From the NCBI GenBank assembly GCA_035048495.1, contig CM068552.1, positions 24,492,154 through 24,556,153 on the forward strand: DNA of 64,000 nt, read 5' to 3'. The notes beneath the pieces were generated by a model that had not been told where the DNA came from, searched no databases, and worked only from the letters and a program-made list of their open reading frames with translations. Both the position numbers and the translations under genes were made by a program. Positions 55,880-64,000 of this stretch are shown here, one piece after another. Origin of the DNA: Euptelea pleiosperma (taxonomy: Eukaryota > Streptophyta > Magnoliopsida > Ranunculales > Eupteleaceae). The first letter of the stretch is position 1, and every line of letters begins with the position of its first letter.

Positions 55880-57114
55880 GATACCGACTTCAGAGGCATG
55901 GTCATAAAGCCCGTGATGAAAAGTGCTCAAATCCTACGGCTAAAACTCACCAATCATGCTGATTTTTGGTGTGTGGGTCCAACAAGATGTGGGCCTAATA
56001 TTCATGGAGTCGGTGGGCCCGAAAGAGTCTAATACGTGGCAAATTGAGGGACTTCGGCATCAAAATTTTGATACCGAAGTCGGTATCATAGAACAGCCCA
56101 ATAACAGGTGGTCAAAAATCCTAAACAACAAGGAAAACAAAATAGCTCTCTCTTGACTGGAAAATAAATAAATAAAAGAGGAGAACAACTTTGCTAAACG
56201 ACGGCCGTCAGACACGTGGCATACTCTTATAGATCGTTGACCATATGGCCTACGTGGACCTACAGATTAAAAAAAAAAAAAAATTAGCCTGATTACTTAT
56301 TTCTAAGCGTTGGATTGGAATCTTCTTCACGAGTTGAATTTTTTTTTTTTTTCTTAATGCATCATGGGTTGGGGGGTACACAGATCCAAAGGTTTGAAAT
56401 CACTAATCAGGCTGATTTTTCACTTAGGGATGGGCCAAAAATCCATTTGGTCAGTTATCTCTAATAGTATGCCACGTGGCTTCTACGGTGAACCATCATC
56501 AGCAAAGTTCTACTCCTAAAAAATCGTTTTTTCTACAACTATCTTACATGTCCCGTGTACCAGTACTTAAGCGGCACAGCAACAGTGGACCGACTACAAA
56601 TTAATGAAGAAATCTTTTGAAGCAAGTATTTTAAAGGGCAGGAGTGAAGGCCGCACCCCAAAAATCCAACGTGGCACACTTAGAGATCAATGACAGCATG
56701 GATGTTTGGCCCATTCGTAGGTGGAGGGACAATCCAACAATCAGCTTGATTCGTGTTTTCTATCCTTTAGATTTAGTATCCAAAATAATCTAGAATCCAA
56801 CAGTTGAAATCAACCCATGAAAAGACATAAATCTAATGGTTGGAAAACCAATCAGGTTGATTTTTGGTTATCTAGGACCGCCTAGGTAAGGGTCAAACAT
56901 CCGTACTCCACATTTGATATGGTTAGAAGTTTCTGAAAGTGTTGGTTTTTTTGTGAGAATCATCTCCATCCTCACCATAAATCAGTCCTTTAACTCATTT
57001 GTGTGTGGGCCCCACAGAAATATCCCAGCACTATGTATATATATAGACTGTATTTGTGGTCTGTTATAGGAGCCACGTTTAGCATTTCAACAGTGCAAGG
57101 AAGTGGGCTGTTAG
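55880..57114. repeat. Cluster of short dispersed repeats upstream of the kinase gene
   Basis: Several non-coding segments share themes with other parts of the window. ATTCATGGAGTCGGTGGGCC (about 56001) matches the complement at 38770-38810. CAGGCTGATTTTTCAC...GGGCCAAAAATCC (56408-56450) matches 39255-39310. ATCAGGTTGATTTTTGG (about 56853) and GAGAATCATCTCCATCCTCACC (about 56957) echo the miniature elements at 46917-47651. These look like decayed miniature elements. CACGTGGC occurs at 56473 and ACACGTGGC at 56213. No gene is seen. Confidence 0.45.
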
Positions 57115-57123
57115 GTTATCGTC

Positions 57124-57360
57124 GAGAAAGTTTTTGAAGCAGCAAAGCCAGTGGCCAATCACATGGCCCCACAATCTGCTGTTCAAAAAGCATTTCTGGG
57201 TTTGTACAAAGGGTAGTTCTATTCGAACCCCACAAATTCCAAAAGCACCCAAATTGGGTGCTTATGGAATTTTTGGGGTGCAAATAGAATTACCCTTGTA
57301 CAAAAGTAACAACAGATTGTGGCGCCATTTGATTGGCCACTGCTTCAAAAAATTTCTCGT
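57124..57360. mobile_element. Foldback miniature element (Mutator-like), 237 bp palindrome
   Basis: The left half GAGAAAGTTTTTGAAGCAG and the right half read on the other strand (ACGAGAAATTTTTTGAAGCAG, first 20 bases alike) pair over nearly the full length to a centre AGCACCCAAATTGGGTGCT. The 9-bp direct repeat GTTATCGTC flanks it (57115-57123 and 57361-57369), the duplication length of Mutator-like elements. The inner part (57220-57297) has its own inverted ends GGGTAGTTCTATTCGAACCCC / GGGTAATTCTATTTGCACCCC (20 of 21 bases cited in part). A transcript would form a stem of about 110 bp. Confidence 0.8.
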
Positions 57361-57369
57361 GTTATCGTC

Positions 57370-57793
57370 CCCATCAAACATATGGATATGAATGAGGCAG
57401 ACCCAGGTCTTCATTGTACTTGTTTCCTTTTTTCCTTGGACTCCTTCAAGAAAAGTGGGCTGTCACAACTTACAAGATAATCCTTGTTCTAATTTTTGGA
57501 AATACATTTTAAACCACACATTGTTTTCAAATACCTTTTCTAGAAAAACACAAAATATTCAACAGTCCTAAACAACCTGTAATTCTATATTTTCCAAAAG
57601 ATCACGTGATTAAAATTAAAATTTAAAATTCCTTTTTAAAAAAATTATATTTTTAAAATATAATATATTTCAAAAAATATATTATTAATAAAATATTTGA
57701 AACCCCGATCATTTTTGGAAACCATGAGAGTTGTTTATAATTATATTACTAAACTTATAAGAACTATTGCATATTTCCAATATTATAATACTA
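57370..57793. other. A/T-rich spacer, no gene
   Basis: The segment holds A/T-rich sequence, including AAAATATAATATATTTC at about 57655, and no frame with a domain. Confidence 0.5.
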
Positions 57794-57963
57794 CTAATGG
57801 GTGCCCCGTGCCATCGGCACTCCTCGACAAAGAATTTGCCAATCAGGTGAGTGGCTGAGATCCACTGTCCATTTGGGGGAGGATTAGATCTTGGCCCTTC
57901 TTTGTTGATGCTTATAAGTGGAGGTATAAGTGGGGAGACAACCACTGTGCTTTGTTATATAGA
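57794..57963 (-). mobile_element. Non-autonomous Helitron 1 of a tandem trio
   Basis: Minus strand: the 5' end is TCTATATAACAAAGCACAG (from 57963) and the 3' end is hairpin GTGCC-GAT-GGCAC, then CACCCATTAG (to 57794), followed by T. The 170-bp body shares GAGTGGCTGAGATCCAC with Helitron 3. It has the TC start, hairpin and TAG end of Helitrons, and no target duplication, as expected. Confidence 0.75.
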
Positions 57964-58640
57964 ATAGTAAATGGCCCGTGCCCCATGGTACTCCCCAAAA
58001 AATGCATTTGCAAAAATTAGGTGCCTTCGGCACTCAAACGGTATAACAGATTGGGGGTGTTACCATTATTTCTGTTATAATAGATTGTACCGCACGTGGG
58101 CAAAAAATGAAAAATAATGGAAAGGAATGGAAAAAAAGGAAAATAACGGTGATAAAATTTAAATTTTGATTTTCAAATATTCACTAAAATTTCTAACAGA
58201 AAATTACTGAAAAATAACATATGTTTTTTAACAATTTTTTTCAAAAATAACGGTCATTATTTTCATTATAATAGAAAAATAACAGAAAATAATGGTCGTT
58301 ATTTTCTGAGCGTTAAAACGGTACATAACATAATGAGGGAGGTCCAAACCCATTATAACGGCCGCTATTCATAGCGTATATCAAATCTCTTTCCTTTTGG
58401 GCCCATGAACCTTATTTATGTTCAACACATATTTGGTGGACATACACCAAATCCAAGTCTGTATAGTGAAATTTCAGATTCCCCCGAAAATCATAACATT
58501 AGGCGAATAAATGAGTGGGACTGATTGGTTTAGATCCGACCGTCCAACATTAGATGTATGGATTTGATCTCAACCACTCTTTATCTTATGAAGTTGGATA
58601 AGATAAAGGATATGACAACTTCCCTATTTTGTTATATAGA
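57964..58640 (-). mobile_element. Non-autonomous Helitron 2 of a tandem trio
   Basis: Minus strand: the 5' end is TCTATATAACAAAATAGGG (from 58640); the 3' end is GTACCATGGGGCACGGGCC then ATTTACTAT (to 57964), directly abutting the 5' end of Helitron 1. The hairpin stem is slightly decayed. The 677-bp body includes an A/T-rich stretch with inverted AATAACGG/CCGTTATT motifs (58060-58370), possibly another nested miniature element. No protein coding. Confidence 0.7.
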
Positions 58641-58809
58641 TAGTGGGTGGCTCGTGCCCACGGCACTATCTGACAAAGCGTTGGCCAAAATTGGGTGTGA
58701 GTGGCTGAGATCCACCATCTATTTGAGGGATAAGATCTCAGCCACTCTTTATTGAAACCGGATAAGATAAGATAAGAGATAAGACAATTATCCTGTTTTG
58801 TTATATAGA
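58641..58809 (-). mobile_element. Non-autonomous Helitron 3 of a tandem trio
   Basis: Minus strand: the 5' end is TCTATATAACAAAACAGG (from 58809), preceded by A; the 3' end is hairpin GTGCC-GTG-GGCAC, then GAGCCACCCACTA (to 58641), directly followed by the TC start of Helitron 2. The 169-bp body is similar to Helitron 1. Confidence 0.75.
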
Positions 58810-59418
58810 TATCGAATAAAGGGTATATTTACATATTTTTATGTAATTATTTGACTCCATATGAATTTGCTAAAATGTTATTAAATTCAAACTTTACTTC
58901 TATTTTAACCGTTTGTCTTTTTCACCATTTTTTTACTTTATTTTTAACCAAAATTATACTACACTCGTAAATTTAATTGTCAAAGTTTTGTGGTTCCACG
59001 TATTGTTAACTATGGTCTCAATACCATCCATCTCACAATCTATCATGTTAAACTCATGTTGGGATCTATGAAACAATTTAATATGATGGTTTGTGAGCTA
59101 CCACAACACTAACGTATAGTGCAAATAATATTATAATGGTGTCAATGGGTACTCAAATTAAGACCACCCCCACAAACTTGGATCTAATTAGTTGGGACCT
59201 AAGCCACCAAAGCGTGGAGCGGCAGCGGATGCGGGTGCGGGTGCGGGTGCGAGAGTGGGAGCTCGAGCACGTTGAATTTAGTAAGGTCCCAAAGTTTGGA
59301 GCGCCTCTAGAGTATGTACAATGAATCTTGAAGACCATTTCAGCATATATGAGGTCAAAAAGATCTTCTACATAGGCTATACACTAATTAAAATGTATAC
59401 ACACGATCATAATATAGT
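58810..59418. other. No recognisable gene
   Basis: A/T-rich. A short (GGGTGC)n-like run occurs at about 59228-59250. Two overlapping chance frames at 59136-59338 owe their Arg-rich sequence to it. Confidence 0.45.
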
Positions 59419-59838
59419 TAGGGGTGTCAACGGGTCGGTTCCGGCTCGGTTCCTAAGGTGACCAGAACCGGAACAATCGGTTCCGGTTCTTATCGGTTCA
59501 GTTCCTTAACGGTTCCGGTTCTCAAAGTGATGGATCCAGAATTGGAACCGCTTATGTATTTCTGTCAGTTCCGGTTCTTGGTATAATGGGCCAAATCTTG
59601 AAAATATAAGAATTTTTACACTATATTTATATGTTGGTACCGGTTCTTATCGGTTCGGTTCCGGTTCTTATCGGTTTCGGTTCTATATTAGACTACCCAG
59701 AACCGGAACCATTATTTTCGGTTCGGTTCCGGTTTCGGTTCCTTTTTAATCGGTTCCCAAAAATGTGGAACCGGAACTGGTGTTTTTGGTTCCGGTTCCG
59801 ATTTAGTTCCGGTTAAACGGGTAAAATTGACACCCCTA
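59419..59838. mobile_element. Non-autonomous hAT element, copy E (CGGTTCCGG type)
   Basis: The left end TAGGGGTGTCAACGGG and the right end (opposite strand) TAGGGGTGTCAATTTTACCCG form inverted termini (first 14 bases identical). This TAGGGGTGTCAA end is well known among plant hAT miniature elements. The body is packed with GGTTCCGGTTC and complement motifs. Flanks AATATAGT and AATAGTGC are only partly alike, so the duplication is decayed. Confidence 0.75.
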
Positions 59839-60810
59839 AATAGTGCTACTGGGAGTACAAAAACCAAACAGTAATTTAGGGGTGCGCAATGCGCACAACG
59901 TCAGTAGGATGGGCCTTAGGAAATCCAACACATCTGGTACTCCATCTTTGTCAAAAATGGGGATGATCATTGAAATTCCACCGGTCCGTTCTCTTTAACT
60001 CAATATACCTAGAAGGGGGGGTTGATTAGGTATTTAAAATTAAATATACCTATACAGTTTTACTGGTCTATGGTATGGGGATAAAATCTCATGCCTTGGT
60101 TGTTTGAAAAATGATTATCACAATTGACTCAAATCAAATATACATCTGTGGTATATTGTCTTTTTGTCGTTTGATCTAATCAAGATAGAATGCGGAACAC
60201 AAACAAACAATCACATAAGACAAGATATTTTTATGTGGAAACCTTAGCCAAAGAAAAATCATGGGACCACGTCTAGATGGAAAGTATTACTAACTGAAAA
60301 GTTAAACGAAACAAAGGTTACCTACGCAGTACCGTTGCAAATACAGCATCCAACCTTAGCCAAGGCCCACTGCCGATGCACCCACGTCCTTTGAATCAAT
60401 GCCACGAATCCACGCGCGCCCTTCCAGCCAAGAAGCCTTATCCGCTTGTTCAGTTTGGTACACCCCAAACCTACCTTCGACCGGCTCCTCCAATCTTAAT
60501 TCTCAATACTCCCGCCTTTGTAGAAAGTGAATGATTCAGTACACCCTGAACCCCAAGTTGCTCAAAAGGTGTTTGAGTCACACTGGTACTCTCAGGCTTA
60601 CTAGGTTGAATATAGAAGTAGAAAACCTAGGCTGAGTAAAGATCAAGCTCTTGGCTTTGATCGATAAGTGAACAAGCTCACAAGATGTGAATGAAAACAA
60701 GCTTCTTGCTCTTCGAATTGACACTCTAGTAAATATAGCATTTGCTCCTCTCTTTTAAAGATTGAGTCACTTTGTGTCTCTGTGTGTGTTTAGAGAATGC
60801 ATAGAAGGGT

Positions 60811-60820
60811 TCTATTTATA
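60811..60820 (-). promoter_or_regulatory. TATA box of the third long LTR
   Basis: The minus strand reads TATAAATAGA, identical to 17271-17280. It lies about 85 bp from the nearest palindrome of the array, the same distance as in the other copy. Confidence 0.6.
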
Positions 60821-60905
60821 GAATTCCAAGACCCTAAGTCGTGTGGAACGTAGGATAATGGAACCATGAATTTCGAATCTAAGAAAACCGATTCTGTTCA
60901 AGGTC

Positions 60906-61222
60906 CAATCGATTGTACACTTGGTCCAATCGATTGGGGACAAGTGTCCAATCGATTTGGCTTAATAAGTTTTCTGTTCCGAAGGCACCAATCGATTGCA
61001 CAGGGTTCTCCAATCGATTTGACATTTATAACTTTCTGTCCCGAAGGCTCCAATCGATTACCTAGAGTCTCCAATTGATTGTACACAGAAAGATTTCTGT
61101 CCTGAAGGCTCCAATCGATTACACAGTGTCTCAAATAGATTGTACTCAATTATGTTTCTGCCTCGTAGTCTCCAATCGATTACACAGTGTCTCCAATCGA
61201 TTGGGCTATGTCCAATCGATTG
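60906..61222. promoter_or_regulatory. Array of CAATCGATT palindromes in the third LTR
   Basis: Twelve sites start at 60906, 60927, 60949, 60989, 61011, 61051, 61072, 61112, 61132, 61173, 61194 and 61213; some are variants (CAATCGATTT, CAATCGATTA, CAATTGATTG, CAAATAGATT). Gaps are 21, 22, 40, 22, 40, 21, 40, 20, 41, 21 and 19 bp. There is one unit more than in the other LTRs, so the array has changed size while keeping its phase. Confidence 0.6.
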
Positions 61223-61567
61223 GACTTTCTCACTAGTCAATAAAATTGACTATGACTCGGGTCTGTCCAATGACTAAGTCTGACCATTATGTTTTGTTCA
61301 TTTTAATCAACTCCTATGGCCACTAAATCACTTACCTTCCTAATCGAGCGTACACGATCATTAACTGATAAATCGGCAGTTACTCGGATGACTCCTGTCG
61401 TCAACCGTCTGATTCTTGCTGTTTCTGTCTTTTAGTCTTCACGTAGTTGGCGAAGTATGCGTACCACGACATCTTTACGCTACACTTGTGCTCGTAGGAA
61501 CGGTTACAAGAATGTTTTTATGTCAAACGGAATCTTTGTCAAATTGAATATGAAAATATTTCTTACA

Positions 61568-64000
61568 ATTTCCCTTTTTGTCAATTCCGTGACAAAAAAC
61601 ATTTAATCATAAAGAAGATAAAAAATAGAAAATACAATCTCACCCTTGAAACTAGGTTTTTTCTGCGTCGTTGGTTACGAAAACCCTAATTCCAACAAAA
61701 TTTGTAAATTGATCCAGTTCTTAAATCCTACAAAATTTTAGATTTGTATAGGGATTCGTGTCGGATATCGTATCCTCACTCGGGGGTTAGAGAACGCGTA
61801 TTAAAGATCATAAATGACGGATTTTTCTACAAAAATGCTATTAAAGATGATGGAGATGTGCGAATGATCATCACGGGATTGAAAACATGATTCTTTTTAT
61901 GGAGAATTTATCAATTGACTAACACATTGGACAATAAATTGAATAATAAAAAAAAATACTATTTTATTAATCGAATTAAATCAAAAGAGGTACATTGCTT
62001 GAACAAAATAGCTACTCTAGAAAGCATGAAATATAAGATAGAGAGAGAAAAAAAATTCTATAAAAACTTAGAGAGAGAAAGAGATATAGAGAGAGAAAAT
62101 TGAGAGTAGAGATTCTTACCATGGGAGATATCCAACCATAATGAAGATAGTGGGTCGCACTCGTCTTGCAGCACTTGGAGAAGATGATGAGACTTGCAAT
62201 CACGAAGGTGGTTGCAAGATGCACCTGGAGGAGAAGGCGAGGAGACTAGCTGTAGTACACCAACAGCCAATGGAAGAACTTTTGGGCCGTGGAGGCATAT
62301 TTGATGGGAGCAGCACCGGTGGGTTTGCAACTTGATGGAAGAGGAAGGCAGCACTTCAAATGCTATTTTAGGCGTTGCTGGAGGGTCTCATGACCATGCT
62401 GTTGAAGGTGAATCCGTGGAAGAGGTGGCGGCTTGCAGGTGCGTTGGATGACAGGATGAGGGGTGGTAGAGAGGAGCAGCCGAGGCGAGGAGAAGCTACA
62501 CCGTTTGGGACTGTAGACAGCAACAAGGGGATCGTGGTGGAGGGATAATGAATGAGAGAGATGGGTTTCAAGGCGATGTGAGAGGGTTGCAGGCTATTAG
62601 AGTTGCTCGGTGGTGAAGTTGAGGAGAGGAGAGATCGTAGTTGCATCACTCTAGTCCAGCGGTGTGAGGTGGCGGTGAAGAAAGAGGAGGTTGCTGAACT
62701 TTCAGGATCCCAAGAGAGCAAAGATCAGTTGCTGGTTCCTTTGGAGAGGTAGATGGCGGTGCACAGTCAGGTAGAGATGCTCACAGCGTACCCTCCTCTC
62801 TTCTTCCCCCTTCTCTTTTCTTTCTCTATTTTTTTTTTTTTCTTTGTTTTGCCGGAGTTGCAGGCCTGCAACTCCGGTAATGGCGGTAATGGAGATTTTT
62901 TTTTGAAGCAGGTGGAGTAGATACCGTTTCACAGCAAGGAATTCTTGTTGTTTGAAAATGGACAAAGGAGAAGGGAGAAAATAGAAGTAGATGTAGGGGA
63001 GAAGAGAGCAGGCCGTCAGGTGAAGGGGAACCAGCAGTGATGGAGACGCTAATGGAGCGCTGGCCGGAGTTGCAGGTCCGGCCAACAATGGAGAGGATCC
63101 TCCGCGAGGTGAGAGAGATGAGATGGGGGGTGACGGCCCTTGCCTTCGGCAGCAAAGGGGTGAATGGGAGAGAGAGAGTGGAGAAGACAAATAGCCGGAG
63201 TGCTGCAACTCCGGCGAAATAAGAAAAGAGAAGATGAAGAAGATGAAAGAGAAGATGAAAAAGAAGAGGATGGGGCCAAGGGAAAAGAGGAAGAAGGAGA
63301 AGTAGGTTTTGGGGAAAGGAAGGAGTAGAAAGGAGGGGGATTAGGGTTCAAACGAACCCTTCTCCTTCTCCTTTTAATAAAAAATAAGAAAAATAATAAT
63401 TTTTTTTTTTTAAGTAAAACCCTACTTTTCTTTAGGGAATTTCCCCATTTAATGGACCCCCTATTTTTTAAAATTTAATTGAAATTATTTTGAAATTCAC
63501 GGGATCCACTAAATGGTCGGACAGCGGGTCGATGATGATGGGCCCGGCTACTGGCCCACATGGAATGATGATGTCCATCGTCTCACAAGATGATGTGACA
63601 GACAATCTGATGGCGATCGGATGGATGGTGACTTGATTGGGAACCAGATTGGTAGATCGACGGATCTAGAGAGATCCAACGGTCCGATTGAAGATCCAAC
63701 GGTCAGAAAGCTAAGGGAGATGAGACAGAGCCAATGGGCAGGAGTTCTGGGGTTAGGTCAGTAGATTCGAGGACCGAGAGATGAAGAGAGAGAGAGAATA
63801 AGGAGAGATGAGAGAGAAAATATCAGAAAATGGAGATAAAAGTATTGGCAGAGGGTCTAGAACCCTGGTCTTCACTGTGACCATCCTCACGCTTCTCCAG
63901 TAGAGTAGACTATCATTCCTTGCTGACTCATGTGGCTTTAAACGCTTTGGTCCGTCTCTTGGTCATTGGCTCTCCTGCTCTCTTCGTTCTTTGGGTCGGC
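61568..64000. other. No recognised gene; GA-rich sequence with dyad motifs
   Basis: The first 80 bp is interior of the LARD-like family. From 61650 onward the sequence is GA-rich with many overlapping frames on both strands (62058-63351). These are Ser/Pro-rich on the minus strand, as purine-rich DNA gives by chance, and show no domain. Three dyad motifs lie at 62852-62877, 63063-63083 and 63192-63213 (see findings). GAGAGA runs occur at 62038-62100 and 63780-63830. This could be the LTR or untranslated region of a larger element continuing beyond the window. Confidence 0.4.

Larger units (their letters stand above)
59971..61567 (-). repeat. Third long LTR of the LARD-like family (3' LTR)
   Basis: It aligns over its length with 6245-7777 and 16481-17977, in the same minus orientation, starting TGTAAGAAATATTTTC and ending GGTGGAATTTCA. 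It is followed on the right by the polypurine region (complement of ATTTCCCTTTTTGTC) and GACAAAAAACATTTAATC, shared with the interior of 6245-17977. So it is a 3' LTR of another copy whose remainder would extend to the right; that interior soon becomes unrecognisable. Confidence 0.85.

Noticed and set aside
62058..63351. Long overlapping Ser/Pro/Leu-rich minus-strand frames (up to 168 codons)
   Set aside because: They arise from GA-rich plus-strand sequence, overlap in several frames, and show no domain, signal or splice pattern.

Overview
This window looks like nuclear DNA of a flowering plant, probably a woody eudicot or early-diverging angiosperm; the species cannot be read from it. The signs are plant-type Ty1/copia elements primed by the initiator tRNA-Met site TGGTATCAGAGC, several hAT miniature elements, Helitron ends, a TRIM element, and one intact gene of a plant-specific receptor-kinase family. 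Most of the window is layered transposable elements. The only gene I consider intact is a single-exon receptor-like kinase on the minus strand at 53743-55671.

Layout. 1-1968: LINE tail remnant, hAT miniature element (702-1631), decayed LTR fragment. 1969-5272: 5'-truncated copia element with its 3' LTR, ending inside LINE reverse-transcriptase sequence. 5273-19320: that LINE, split by a large minus-strand LTR element (6245-17977) that keeps only coiled-coil gag pieces. This element itself holds a hAT miniature element (9539-9899) and a young copia element A (10643-16097). 19321-23513: no gene seen. 23522-30801: hAT transposon with 8-bp target duplications, split by minus-strand copia element C (23754-29323). 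30810-38816: mostly non-coding, with a hAT miniature element (32296-33333) and same-strand broken pieces of two host genes, U2AF35 (36521-36741) and VAMP72 (37834-38109). 38817-45975: solo LTR, copia B (39643-45093, sister of A), and a second solo LTR split by a hAT miniature element. 45976-53742: Helitron end, head-to-head miniature elements, a tandem duplication, a likely gypsy LTR with a 47-bp minisatellite, and a TRIM. 53743-55860: the kinase gene and leader. 55880-64000: miniature elements including a long foldback, three head-to-tail Helitrons (57794-58809), another hAT element, and a third LTR of the 6245-17977 family (59971-61567), then GA-rich sequence without a recognised gene.

The most interesting signal is in the three long LTRs of that family. 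Each carries 10-12 copies of the palindrome CAATCGATTG just upstream of a TATA box, spaced alternately by about 21 and 40 bp (about two and four helical turns). Other notable points: five copia insertions end in CT instead of CA, all with target duplications; all four premature stops in copia A and B are C-to-T changes at CHG sites; and Helitron copies abut exactly end to end. No function linking neighbouring genes is implied: this is a genomic graveyard with one working gene.
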